A stretch of DNA of 64,000 nucleotides. It comes from Liquidambar formosana (taxonomy: Eukaryota; Streptophyta; Magnoliopsida; Saxifragales; Altingiaceae). The stretch covers positions 30,109,695 through 30,173,694 of the forward strand of contig CM077831.1 in the NCBI GenBank assembly GCA_039720395.1, read 5' to 3'. The notes under the pieces are model-generated. The model saw only the letters and a program-made list of their open reading frames with translations. It did not search any database and was not told the origin of the DNA. A program made the position numbers and the translations under genes. The first letter of the stretch is position 1. Every line of letters starts with the position of its first letter. This document shows, in pieces, positions 1 through 13,000 of this stretch.

Positions 1-3000
1 CACCAAATATTGCCTAAGAATATATATGAATAATGCTAAGAAAAAAAAAAGGAGTTCTAACTTACCTGGAGATACACTTGATAAATTAAGTCATCATAAG
101 TGCCAGCAGCCTCGCCATTAGGCTTCGTGAAGGGAATGAAGTCATAAAGAAGAGCATATGGTAATGCTTCAACTACAGCTTTGAAGACATCTATGCAGTA
201 ACCAGTGACAGTTGTAGTGTTAGTGCTAGGATCTCGTGTCACCTTTACAAATTCACCAAAACCATCCTTTATTGGAACTCCTATTCTCAACCTTTTCCCA
301 TTTGTCGGTATCACCCAACCCCTAGGAACAGCTGTAGTTTCACCTGGCCATATAATACCTCCAAGACTAGCCTTAGAAGTAGAGTACACACTTATGTTTG
401 AGAAATTAAGTCTCCTGACTAGTCCATCTTTCGGTGTCCAAAATCCAATCCCTCTCCCGCCATTACCAATCAAGTTTACTACCTGAAAAGCTGATGATTG
501 TAGTTGCCCACCAACAAGAAGAAAATCTCTGTCAAGGCCTTTAAATGTAGTAATTAATAATGTTTGCTGAAGTTTTGGACCATTTTGAGAGACTCCAAAA
601 GTTTCAAGATCCGTTGAATTCCCAGATATGTTCATCTTTTGGAAACCAAAGTTTGTAGCATTAAGTGTCTCAACTGCCATGGCTAGTGCCAAAGCAGCAT
701 CATAAGCCCAAAGTCCATATATGTTCAATTTCACATCAAGAATTGTTGGATTGTCTTGTTGGAATTTCCTTTTCCATCGAATGCTAAAATCTTCGAGCTC
801 TTTTGTTTTTGGTATGTAATTCTCTACACCTAATACCCGTTGCATTGAATCAATGACCGAAGGATCCATAGAACTCAAGAGATCACCTATCCCACCAGTT
901 ATGATCCAAACATATCCTTCACTCATCATTCCAACCTCTTTTGCTTTTAGAAAAAGCTGAGAGCCAAGAACCGGTAACATGTGCACAATAAAAACTCTAG
1001 TTTGCATTGTCATCAACTTGTAAAGCTCCTGAACAATTTGATCATCGGTGGCAGATGGAGGAATGACACTCCGGTAGGGCACACGAGTGTCAATCTCTTG
1101 CAATGCATCAGTAAGAAAAGGTATAAGTCCTTCTCCATACTCGTTGTCAACGTAGATGGGCACGGCTTCTCTCCATCCAAAGGCTTGAATAATTGCACTT
1201 ATGGCTTTTACTTGAGACGAGTCATTTTGGCAAGCTCGTATAAAATAAGGATTACGAATTGGAGAAAGAGAAGCACTTGTCGCAGAAAATGATATAATGG
1301 GCACATGAGCTTTGTCGCCAAGATCAATAATGAAGTCAGCCTGTTTCGATAATTCTGGCCCTATGATGGCTTGCACTTCTACATTTTTAATCAGGTCTAG
1401 TGCTGTTTCACAGAAAAAAAAAATAAAAAAATAAAATAAAATAAAAATAAAAAATGAACAAGGCACAAACGATAACTTAATTTTTATTTTCTTTTCAATA
1501 TTTTCTCAGAACTCAAACGAGGCACAAAGGGTAACTTATTATTCCAGCTTGGAGAAATACAGGATCTGTTATCAAGAAAACATCAATCAATCTTCGAGTG
1601 CTGTAGAACAATATATAGTAGTGGGATTTTTTGGGAGCAATTCGCAAATCAAACTTTTCATCATAACAAACAACTGCAAACAGGTTTTTAAAGAAAACTT
1701 ACCTATATTGTCTTAAGGATATCATACTTAGGATACATTAAAGAGAAAACTAGTTGTCCAAGACTGCAAATTAAATGTATTATAACAAGGGTTGGAAAGC
1801 TAAATAGGTATGATATCCTCAAGCAACTATCTCTCAAGATGAAAACATGGAAATGTCCCTTAATTACCCAAAGAAAAAATTACAAAAAATAAAAAAATAA
1901 AAAAGATAAATATATTGTCCATTCAATAATTGAGATTATATTGGATGAGATGGGTGTCTACAAATTTATATTTGGAACCTTCTCATGTCAAAACTTGGCC
2001 CTCGAATCCTCTTTCTTTGTTTTGAGGCCATTTCTTTTGGAGTCACTTTTGGTTTTTGTTAATAAAACCAATTTTTTAAAAGGGTTGGCTTATTTTTCCT
2101 AAAATAAGTTAGAAACCAGGGGCAGAGCTAGGATTTTGTCTACGTGGGGGCAACTAAGAACTCATTAAACACTTGATAAACCCTTGCCATTTTATTATGG
2201 GCATTTCATCAAACACTCACAGGGCAGCAAATTTACCAACAAACTAAAAAGCCAACAATGTCTACCTTTCCCTCCGATCAAAGGCTCCCTAACTACTAGC
2301 CAAATTTATCATCAATCTTGCCACTGTGACCAACCATTCCATGATAGAATTTCATCTAAATTTATAAACCATCATCAATCCGACATTCCGACCGCTCATC
2401 CCTTGCTCCTCCACCCATCCCATTATCTCATCTGGCCCCTCAATGCTCTCACATATTATCATCAATATGACATTCCAACTAACAAAATCAAATCTAAAAA
2501 TATATACTATTAAGAAGAACCAAATATAAAAACGAAAAATAAATATTAACCAACCTTCATGTATCATTAAAGAGCTGGACAATACTTGGTTACTGAACAA
2601 CGTTGAGAAGGAGCTCCTACTGAAAAAATGAACTGCTGCAAGGTTCAATTGACAAGTTGTTCTAGTTCACATGTCAATCAGCTGTTTTTTAGAACCGAAG
2701 AACTGAAACAGAGAACTGCTCAGCCTAACAGAAACCAAACCCAGGGAACCAGTTCTCTTGCTGAACTTTCTCATCTCTCTTTTTATACATCGATTCTCAA
2801 AGGGAACCTCCATCAGTGCTCTCTTTTGCAACCCGCTTTCGCTGGCCACCGACATCTGCGACGTGTTTGGCTCTGATCCTAGATGACCCAAGCTCTCCCT
2901 CTGCAACTTAACCCCTATTTTCCAGCCTTTGCCGAGTATTTTATTTTTACTTGTGTGAACAGGTCTGGTAATTGGTCACCACGTGTTTGTAAAATTGTGC

Positions 3001-5845
3001 CTATGAAGAGAGTTGGTTTTCAAAGTTTGGTATTGAGAGTATTTTCATAATCATGGAAGCAATTCAAAATGCAGACTAGTATGGAAGTGTTTGTTCCCGT
3101 CTGTCTACTTGGGAGATTTCTCAGCTTGTGCCCAACATGTAGTAAAAAATTCATAGAGATTTCTCAGCAAAGGGCTGGAGACTTGGACGCAAACACGTCG
3201 CAGGCCTCGATGGCGAGGTTGGGTCGCAAAGGAGACCACTGTTGTGGAGGTTCCACTGATATCAGGAGAGAGACTAGCCAGTTCGAGGGATAGCGAACTA
3301 GTCCTACGTGAGGTCTTTAGTGAACATAGGCACTTGAACACGTGTCAATTGAATGTTAGGCCATGTCACTGCTCGGTATGAGCTCTTTACTCAAATTTAT
3401 TTTTTATTTAGGGAACCAAACGACAAATCAAATTTTCGTAAGCACATTAAAAAGTATAGGTAGAATATTCGAAACTGTACAAAACGTTGAATTTTTTTTA
3501 GGCTATCCTTAATGGCCCAAAGGATTTGATAATGCCTAATGTGTGTAGGACGGCAAGACTATACATGGTCAAAAAATTAGTTGGGACCAAAACTTCGAAT
3601 ACCTTTATTGTTTTTAAAATAACAAAAAATTAAAAAATTAAAAAATCCCCTTAAGTCCTAACCAAATTTTAAACCTAATCCTACTTTTTACCCTATTACT
3701 AAGCTAACCCCAGCCCTTGTGACTTTCCTACTTGATATTCAGTAGTCAAGTATCATCCCACATATTAAACCTCTTTCCTACTGGTCTTTACATCTTGATA
3801 TTTCTATTTATTTATTTTTTTGAAAAGAATTTCATGTGTTTTCAAGTGGACCATTGGAACAAATGAACAATGAGATTGAAAGTCACCTAATGCAATGCAT
3901 TATGCAAGATGCATCAAGTGCACCTTATAATAAAATAACTGTTGTAAAAATGTTTTAATTTTATAATGTAATGCAAAGTGTAATGCATATAGATATGGAC
4001 AAAACATTCATTCGTCAAGCTTAGATATAATGCTATAGCAGTCATTAATTATAAGAATAAGGATCATTGTTAATTTTAATATCATGTTAGATCAACACAT
4101 TAGTTAAACCATAGAGTGGAATGATTAGCAAGAGCCAATACCCTAACATGTCCAATTAATAGGCAAATGACACTATTAACAAAAAAAAAAAAAAAAAAAA
4201 AATTGAGGCTAATTATTAGCCACAAAGTTCTCAAACACTAAATGACAATCTCTTTGTCACATTATTTTTGTTCTTATCCCCCTAGCGATTCTTCCACCGT
4301 CTTTCTTGATGATCTCTTGAAAACTAAGATGCATAATATACAAATATACACATAATATGAATTAATTAATTTTTTTTTTTTTTAAGATTAATATGTCGTA
4401 CTTAGTCAATTGTTCTCTACCATTATGGCGACAGGCTATAGATGCTAATAGATTAATTAATTCTAAAAAACATGCTGATTCATGAGTTATGATGTTAACA
4501 AGTAGATGATTCTAACTTTATCTTTTTAGGAGGAATGCTAGCACCAATTGCAGCGCCCTTCTTCTTATGGTTATTACATTTTTTTTTTATTTTAACTTTC
4601 TAATGTTTATGAGTGCTCCCCAAAAAAACGAAAGCAGTTTCGTGCTTCTTGTTTAGGAAAAATTTCATTTTTTTTTTTTTTTTTTTGGCTTTTTCTGGAT
4701 ACTAATCCTACATATAATCAACAAGTTAGATCCCCGGCCCATACCCCACCTTTTTTTTTTTTAATGGGCAAACCAAAATATTATTATAAATAAGGGGGAA
4801 AAAAAAAAAACCCTTTAGATATATATGGCCGGCAAAGTATAGCTAGTTTTGATCCCATAATCTCTCCCCTTCAAGAATTTACGGCAACGGTTGTCTTTAG
4901 GCAAAGTTGATGTCATTAGAAAGTTTATAGAAGTCCAATCAAAAGACACATGCAGTCTTAATTTTCTTTAGCAATCGGTGCTTGTCTATTACTATGATAA
5001 GAACAATAAGCTAGTCTTGATTTTATCACAAGTGAAGAACTAAATTCCCAATCAATTAAAATTCGACAGCTTGTTCTCACTATAGCTAGCTGGAATTTGC
5101 GTGTAAAAAAAATCCAGCAATATGGTATAGAAAATGGGAGTTCCAATAATTATGTACTAGTTTAGCAAATTCTTTGCACAGATCGAATAATCAAAATTTC
5201 ATAAAGTTGGAGTTCTTTAAAATGACATCATGTTTAGGCATTTGGACAAGCATCAAATTTAATTTAATTTAATTTAATTCTTTTTAAGAAAAGAAATGTT
5301 ATTCCAGCCCGTCATTAACGAAACTTTCCTGGCTTTGCCGTTCTTAAAGGAATTTGGAGAGTTCAACCCCTCCTTACCTTCTCGTACAAGGTAGCTTAGA
5401 TTATTAGGGACTATGACTCATGAATCGGAAGTCTTAAGATTGAATCTTGACATATTTCTTATTGGATGAAGGCAATTTATGGGTGATATTGTACATTCCT
5501 ACCTACAAGATTGAGCCCCTACCTCGGCCAAGTAGGCTTAGGATACCTATGTTGTCAACAGCAAAAAGAGAGAGTACCTGCTGCAGCCGCACCAACAACA
5601 TCTTTCTTGGAATCTCTGGTGTTTAAAACCAGCCTAGTTTTGTAGTAGCCATGAGAAGCATAGAAATCTGAGAGGGCCATTGATATGCAGCTCAACCCCA
5701 TCTTTCCCACCATTGTTTCAAGGTTAAGAACCACTCCCACATTCACTGGGATTGTTGTGTTCTGTGCCATCACCATTAATCCTGTGAAGAAAAACCATGG
5801 AGAGAAAAAGAAGAGAGAGAAAAAGAATTGAGCAGGTTTCTTCAT
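1..5845 (-). CDS. GLR2-like: GLR copy A: clade II glutamate receptor-like channel, partial (exons 1-2 only; 3' part beyond left edge)
   Basis: Predicted ligand-gated, non-selective cation channel subunit of the plasma membrane or endomembranes (family knowledge). Exon 1 is 5578..5845 and exon 2 is 66..1402. Exons 3-5 must lie left of base 1. Exon 1 gives a hydrophobic signal peptide (MKKPAQFFFSLFFF...) and the first ATD strand (PVNVGVVLNLETMVGK). Exon 2 encodes the rest of the ATD (QAIIGPELSKQADFIIDLGDK) and the S1 half of the ligand-binding domain (GKRLRIGVP, TGYCIDVFKAVVEALPY). Splice sites are GT-AG: the donor of exon 1 reads GTACTC and of exon 2 GTAAGT. Exon 1 leaves phase 1, and exon 2 (1337 bp) completes the codon and ends in phase 0, as in copies B-F. 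No stop or frameshift is visible, so this copy may be functional. The ATD resembles the 5' half of C closely. Whether the unseen exons are intact is unknown. Confidence 0.9.
1403..5577 (-). other. Intron 1 of GLR copy A (4.2 kb)
   Basis: Long intron between exon 1 and exon 2 of copy A. Bases 1403 to about 4870 are closely matched by 21128 to about 24746 next to copy C, showing that gene and intron were duplicated together. It contains A/T homopolymers (4182-4201, 4670-4687), a LINE-tail-like piece near 4750-4800, and a part at about 2100-3370 that looks like degenerate transposon sequence of unknown type. Short open frames here (for example 2628-2876) have no recognisable product and also appear in the duplicated copy, so their conservation means only shared ancestry. 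Confidence 0.75.
4750..4805 (-). mobile_element. LINE 3'-tail-like remnant (poly-T adjacent)
   Basis: A poly-T run is followed by AATGGGCAAACCAAAATATT. Read on the minus strand this resembles the 3' end of plant non-LTR retrotransposons (ends in a short motif plus poly-A). The same remnant lies at 24612-24675 beside copy C, so it predates the A/C duplication. No coding part remains. The call rests on resemblance only. Confidence 0.35.
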
Positions 5846-5883
5846 CTTTGAAGTTCACGATGTTAATAAAAGGTAAAAGAATC

Positions 5884-5891
5884 TATATATA
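5884..5891 (-). promoter_or_regulatory. Probable TATA box of GLR copy A
   Basis: TATATATA on the minus strand, about 40 bases upstream of the ATG at 5845. It is closer to the start codon than the TATA boxes of B, D, E and F (about 60-75 bases). The flanking sequence is otherwise homologous to theirs, which suggests a small deletion in the leader of A. Confidence 0.5.
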
Positions 5892-6239
5892 GGAGTATAG
5901 GATATGAAAAGTAAGAATAAGAAGCCAAGAAGTAGTTGTCAGGTACAGCTCGAGGGCAGGACGGAGGTGGCATATTGTAAATACAAAAGAACATGCATCA
6001 TCAGTCAAATATATGTAGGTGAACTTTCATGTTACAAATGATTAGCAAAAACCAATGAAAGGGCTTGGATCAGCAAAAAAGTGTGGTATGAAATGTCCAT
6101 TCACTTATGTGTTTTATTAGAACAGCCCTATATTGAGTTAATACAAGACCAATTTTATTAATATTGAAGAATGATGCAAGATCAATATTCTACCTTGAGT
6201 AAATTGTTCTTTATTCATTATAGGAGTGAGACTTGTCGG

Positions 6240-6370
6240 GTGTTCCAAGATATCATTTGTCTTATTTCATTGATGTTTACCTTGGTCAAATCAAATTATG
6301 ATTGTAGAATATGTTCTGTGGTAGAAGGTATATTGCAGATTTGCAGATGATGCTCCTTACCACAACCAAA
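6240..6370. promoter_or_regulatory. Conserved upstream block of copy A
   Basis: About 130 bp resembling blocks upstream of B (about 15110-15190), D (about 33470-33630), E (about 45260-45380) and F (about 55835-55930). The core is TTGACCAAATCAAAGTATGA on the plus strand; copy A reads TTGGTCAAATCAAATTATGA. TTGAC is the W-box core bound by WRKY factors, and it is altered in copy A. Regulation is inferred; simple shared ancestry of the array unit also explains the match. Confidence 0.4.
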
Positions 6371-6604
6371 GCTAACGCTATGCTGAACAAAATTTTTGTT
6401 TTGGAAGTTACGCTGAACGAAATTTATACTACTAGAATCTGTTTGAAGCTTGTCAAGGAACTTCACCCAGTTACTAAGAATACAATATGTTTTTTAATCA
6501 ACTTCTTTCGAAAATTTTAAAACTCATATATCGGATGCATTTGATGCTAACTTTGCATTCGGTGCACTCAAAAACTTTTATCTACAACTCGTATTTTGTA
6601 AAAT

Positions 6605-6792
6605 CAACAGTTGTGCCTTGTGGTTTTTTGGTTGTTGGGGTGTTTTCCGGTTAGTATATCTCATATATGTAAGGTTCGCCTTGTTTTTTGTATTTTTGTG
6701 GGTGATGTGGGGTGGTTCTTTGGATCTATGGTGTACTAATCCCTCTTAATTTTAATAGAAGGTTCTTTTGCCCATCGAAAAAAAGAGGAAGA
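6605..6792 (+). mobile_element. 5'-truncated LINE 3'-end remnant
   Basis: G/T-rich sequence ending in TTCTTTTGCCCATCGAAAAAAA, the look of a plant LINE 3' terminus with an A tail on the plus strand. The homologous sequence at 25105-25305 runs parallel to 6412-6610 and then departs just where this piece begins, consistent with an insertion here. No reverse transcriptase coding sequence is left. Confidence 0.4.
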
Positions 6793-7016
6793 AAAAAAAT
6801 TCCGCCTTGCTAGAACACCAACAAATAATCTAGTTCAAAAAAATTTCCACATAAATGTTAGTAGCAAACATAAAGGCTTTGGGTCAAGTGAGCAATTTAT
6901 TTTTTTAATTTTATTTTTTTACTTAAATTTACAATGCAACTTCTACATCAATAAACAACTGTCACAATGCCATATCTATATATCGATATACATCAATTTG
7001 CAATGCAAAAGAAAAA

Positions 7017-10000
7017 TCAATATCTATTGTTTACCCGCCCAATCTCAGGTGTAACTAGTCTCTCTTCATTTGGGTTGGTAAGCTCAATAGCTGATACTAT
7101 TTCTTGAGGAGTTTCCCTGTTTGGACTCGAATTGCCATATTCTGCAGAGGCTGTTCCTCCTTCTCCAAAAGAAACAGAGTTGCTATCCGTGTAATTGGAC
7201 AAGCTTGATGGACTTGGAGGACAGTCAACATTTGGGGAGGCTTCAATTGTACAAGCCATATGATCCACACCATCGACATCATTTTTGCCTCGCAGTTCAC
7301 TTTTCCTAAAAGTATGGGAGCTGAGGTCTTTTCTATCAAAGTATCTCATCATCACTACGATTTTTCTCCATAAAGAAATTCTAGGATTGAAGCGCATCAA
7401 GACATGCCTATGATCGTAAATGAATGTAGCAGTAAATATAATGAGAGCTAAAGATGCAGCAATCGCAGCAATGAGGAATAGGCCCCAGAAGCTATCAAGA
7501 CTGAGACTGTTTGAAGAAACTGAGGTGCTAGTCTCTGGACAATCACTTTGTTGCCCGAACCAAGCTTTCTCAATTTCGAACATTTTACTGCCCTCAGTCA
7601 CATTTAAGATTGCCCTTGAAACATCAGGTACCAGAGGGGAACCCCTTGGGAAGACCTGCAAGTCACAATATAAAATTCCTACTTGAAAAATATGCGCATG
7701 AGAGTGAAACAAAGAGAGATCAAGAGAGAGAACTTACAAAACCAAACCCATCAGTCTTATATACTGGCCCAACCATGGTATATTTTGAGCAATATCTTGC
7801 AAGAAAAAGCCTCATGTAAGGGGTTTCATCAAAAGCAGCAGTAATGCCACCATTTGCGCTTCCCTTTGAGAATGCTTCATCGCATTCTTCTAGAGTTTTA
7901 TATTGTATAAGCTTGGATTTGCTGAAGTTCATCCATTGCAAAAGTCCATAAACAAAAGAACCCTCTAGGTAGCCCACATTCTCCCCTCTCTTAATAAGCT
8001 CCTTCACATCAGTGACAGTTGGCTGGAGTTGTTCAACTGTCAACATTGAAGTCAAGCTAGCTGTGTAGCTTTGAGTCAGAATGAGCACCACAAAAAACCA
8101 TATAATCACAACAAACCTTGCCAAGTTACTCAACACTCTCTCCCCTGTAATTAAGCGTAGAAAAAATACATCAATATAAATTAATATATATGACCTTTTG
8201 AAATATAATTTATTCAAGAAATATCTTGAAACTTACTTGAATGGGCATGATATAATGGACAAGTTATGGAATTTCCATGCAGTCAAGGTCACATGTTTGC
8301 AATTCTACCATGAAAAACAGGAAAGAAAACACTACTAGTAGATGTTTCAACCATGTTTTCCAAATGTCGCCATGGGATCCTTCTAGCATGGAAATTCTAT
8401 ACCTTTAGTCATGTTTGATATATGCACGTATTGCACATTTGAATCATTTCTAGAAAAGGGTTCATTACTATTTATCAATATTAAAGAGGTCGATGAGAAA
8501 TTACTATGTGCAAAAACCATGGTTGAAAATGAGAACCAAAACATCGTGCCAACTTGATGTGAAGGAGGACCCCTAAAATCTTCATTTATTCGGTGTTCAA
8601 GGAGCCAAATTACAAATCCTATAAAGACGAAAAAACAACCGCTTGTCACCCAGAGGTCCCAAGTCAAAGGCTTCAAGAAAACCCAAGCATTCTTCCGGTT
8701 GTTACCTTTGATGGGCACAATCATTGAAACACCAGATTCAGTGTATGGTAGTGTAAAATCAACATACAAGGACCTGTTTGCTATTATAGTAATATCCCCC
8801 ACCACAGCATCATAGTTCTGTTCATAATAAACGAACAAAAATAAAGCAAGAAATATGATTCATTGTTTCAGTGTAAAAACTACAAAATTTAATTCATTAT
8901 CCTGAGAAAACAAAAGTAGAAATCGGAGTATATAATTAAACGTTGTTCAATGGTGTCTTCACTAAAGTTATGTATAAACATAATTTTAATGATTGATTAC
9001 TCGATAGCATCTCTGCTTACTTGAGAGCAAGTTCCCAAAGTTATATATATATGTCAATAACATGAGTGCTTTAACTAACCTGGAGATGCACTTGATAGAC
9101 TAAGTCATTGTAATCAGGCTTCTGAAAGGGAATGAAATCGTAAGGAACGGCATAAGGTAATGCTTCCACCACAGCTTTGAAGACATCTATGCAGTACCCA
9201 GTGACAGCTGTAGTGTTAGTGCTAGGATCTTGTGTCACCTTTACAAATTCACTAAAACCACCCTTCACTGGAACTCCTATTCTCAACCGCTTACCATTTG
9301 TTGGTACCACCCAACCCCTAGGAACATATGTAGTTTCACCTGGCCATATAATAACTCCAAGACTGGCCTTAGAAGTAGAGTACACATTTGTGTTTGAGAA
9401 ATTCAGTTTCCTTACAAGTCCATCTTTTGGTGTCCAAAATCCAATCCCTCTCCCGCCATTACCAATCAGGTTTACTATCTGGAAAGCTGATGATTGTAGT
9501 TGCCCACCAACAAGAAAGAAATCTCCTGCAAGGCCTTTAAATGTAGTACTTAATAATGTCTGTTGAAGTTTCGGACCATTTTGAGAGACTCCAAAAGCTT
9601 CAAGATCTGTTGAATTGCCTGATATGTTCATCTTTTGGAAACCAAAGTTTGTAGCACCAATTTTCTCAACTGCCATGGCTAGTGCCAAAGCAGCATCATA
9701 AGCCCAAAGTCCATATATGTTCAATTTGGCATCAAGAATAGCTGGATTGTCCTGTTGAAATTTCCTTTTCCATCGGATTCTAAAATCTTCAAGCTCTTTT
9801 GTTTTTGGAACGTAACTCTCTACACCCAATACCCCTTCCATTGAATCAAGGACCACAGGATGCATCGAACTCAAGAGATTACCTATCCCACTAGTTATGA
9901 TCCAAACATATCCTTCACTCATCATTCCAACCTCTTTTGCTTTTAGAAAAAGCTGAGAGCCAAGAGCCGGTAACATGTGCACAATAAAAACTCTAGTTTG

Positions 10001-13000
10001 CATTGTCATCAACTTGTAAAGCTCTTGAACAATTTGATCATCGGTGGCAGATTGAGGAATGACACTCCGGTAGGGGACACGGGTTTCAATCTCTTGCAAC
10101 GCATCAGTAAGAAAAGGAATCAAACCTTCTCCATACTCGTTGTCCACGTAAATGGGCACGACTTCTCTCCATCCAAACGCTTGAATAATTGCACTTAAGG
10201 CTTTTACTTGGGAGGAGTCATTTTGGGTGGCTCGTATAAAATATGGACTCCGAATAGAAGAAAGATAAGAGCTTGTTGCAGAAAATGATATAATGGGAAC
10301 TTGAGCCTTGTCTCCGAGATCAATAATGAAGTCGGCCTGTGTCGATAATTCTGGCCCTATGATGGCTTGCACTTCCACATTTTTAATCAAGTCCAGGGCT
10401 GTGTTTCATAGAAAAAAAAAACGCAGCACAAATTAAAGGGTAATTTCTTACTCCAGCTTAGTAGATTTGTTATCAGCAAAGATATTTCTAACTACCCCCT
10501 GCCAGGCTTTTTTTTCTTTCCACCAACCCCAAAAAGATGAGGGAAGAAAGGGGCATTTTTATATATTTATTTATTTTTTATCAACTGTGAAATTTTATAA
10601 ATCACAACAAACACGTACCTCCCAACACAAGCTGGACCAACACTTTGACAAAGACTCAAACACCTAAACTACATTCATAAAAAAACATACCACATATACA
10701 GGGAAGAAAGGAAAACTAACAATATGAGTAGGAAAATGTCCCTTATGGCTTTACCCAATGAAAGAAAAAAAGAAAAAATAATAATATACTGTCTTCCTCT
10801 CACTCATTGTTAAAAAGTGATGACAAATAAGATAAAAAGACATGTAATTCACCATAATTGTTAAAAAATAATGACAAACCGTGATGCTAGTCTAACCCTT
10901 CTTCCATTCTACAACCCCTTCTCCCCCTTCTAGCACTATTGATTTTGTTTTGGTACGTTGGGGGCGGGGGGGGGGGGGGGGGGGGGGGGAGGGTTGTATT
11001 TTGCTTATTATGCAGTTTGCTTATTATGCAGTCGGGTTGCAATATGCCTTTTAAATGTACCGTAAGGTGTTGTTATGCATGTTGCTGATTACAAAAAAGG
11101 GAGAATTTTACGGTTAGTAAGTCATTCTTAATTAAGTTAGTAGTCATTTACTGGAAAGTTAATAATAATTTGTAGTGAATTATATTTATTTTCCCGTAAC
11201 CCAACCAATCTAAAATTCTCCATAGAAAAAAAGGATTCTATTAATGTGTGTCTTTATTCCTTAAGGTATCTATTAATATTAAGACATTAAACAAAAAATG
11301 TATGAAAATAAATGTGAAAAATGCATAGAAAATTAAATAAATAGCATAAACAAATAAGAAAATGAATTAAATATGATACAAATAGTATAGAAAAAAATGA
11401 AAATGGATAGAAAATTATACAAATGCATTTTTTTCATGCACTTTTTATAAAATTTGCTTTAACCCTAAATAAAAGGGTGATGAGATTTTAGATTGCCCCA
11501 ACTTCTAAGTTCCACCATTCAAAATATAGAATGATTGACTAGGTAGGAACTAAGAAATGGAGACTGGAGACTATAACTAGTCATTGGGTCATCTGTGGTC
11601 AGGGACCACGGGGTCTTGGACATTTAATGTGTCCATCACGGCCTAGGGGTATTCTATGTTAGAGATTCCCATCACCAAAATCTTCAGCGTAAATGTGACA
11701 CGGTGGCATGTTGTCATGAGTCAACAAAAGTAAAATAGAATGGGATTGTGGGACTAAAAGGTGTTTGACAATCTTATTTTACTCCATTTTTATTGGCTCG
11801 TGACACCGTATTACATTTACATATAAGTTTTTCTTTTATTATATACAACCATCATAGTGGTTATTAAATCGGTGGTACAATATTTAAAAATAACACAGTG
11901 TTATATAACCATTTTACGTGTTATTAATTTTGTAATATAGACTTGTTAGTCACTAACACGTCCAATTAATAAACAAATGACACTATTAAATAAAATAAAA
12001 TAAAACCATTAGGAGCTAGTCAAAAGATTACCCATAAAGTTGTAGTTGACTATGAAATAATAATTTCTTTCTCACATTATTTTATACCTTTCCCCCAGCT
12101 GGTGATTCCTCTAACATTATTTTATATTCAAATGAGTTAAAATTTTTCTAGAGATAATGTAAATTAAGTAGTAAGTCAAATATTCTCTACCATTATGGCA
12201 ACAAAATAGGGATGCTAATGGGTGAATTTTTAAAAACATGCGGACGATTAATTTATCAAGACCGTTTGAACTGCCTTCATAGATGTTATCATGTGATTGA
12301 ACACGCAATACCCTCATTGGTCAGTAACATTTCTTTGCATGTTAACACTTATAAGTCCCTCCTATGTACTATAATTGCCTATTTCCAAATGGGATATGAG
12401 GATTGCACCTATTTAGAAAAATTAATTAGGTGTATACTCATCTCATAACCACCTTATTACATAAAATAAAAATATTAAAAAAAAGAAAAAAGAAAAAGAA
12501 AATTCCAATTTTCTCCAATTTCATTTTGGAAAATACTTGCCTCTATCCCTGGGTGGAGGAGCTCCTTACCTCCTCCCGCTCATATTTCGCCACTTATCCA
12601 AATAAATAAAGAGAATTGATTGTGTGCATATATTCCCATATTTACATAATTATGAATACATTTTAATAAGTCCATATTTGCATGTTATATGTTTATATTA
12701 ACATAAACACGTATCCATATTCATATATTTGTTTGTTTGTATTTTTAAATTTATATTTTTCTAAAGTATTTATAACATATAGTAAAAAATGAATAGAAGT
12801 GGCATGAGAAGGAGCTCCTCGACTTGGGATGGAGGCAAATAGTGTCTTCCATTTTAGGTAACAGAGATATTATTGGCAATGTGATTGATTGCTTGACAGT
12901 TGACGCACCATACGTTGATGTGACCCACGTTATTAGCGGAGACATGGGGTAGGGTCCCCCAAACATTAATTCTAAGAACTTTGTTATGTAAATAAATGCT

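Noticed and set aside
205..486. Plus-strand open frames of 60-130 codons opposite exon 2 in several copies (for example 205-486, 9177-9566, 30436-30828, 51247-51534)
   Set aside because: They are the complement of conserved GLR coding sequence. They recur only because exon 2 is duplicated and have no independent start context or homology.
2628..2906. Overlapping small open frames in intron 1 of A that are conserved at 22424-22702
   Set aside because: Conservation follows from the A/C segmental duplication. Both strands are open, and no domain is recognised.
2560..3370. Possible LTR or promoter-like element in intron 1 of A (TATA-like CTTTTTATACATC)
   Set aside because: No terminal repeat, target duplication or coding sequence could be defined, so it is only described as unidentified repeat-like DNA.
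6311..6520. 69-codon plus-strand frame upstream of copy A
   Set aside because: Covers part of the conserved upstream block and adjacent DNA; the parallel region at 25105-25200 is not open in the same way. No homology recognised.
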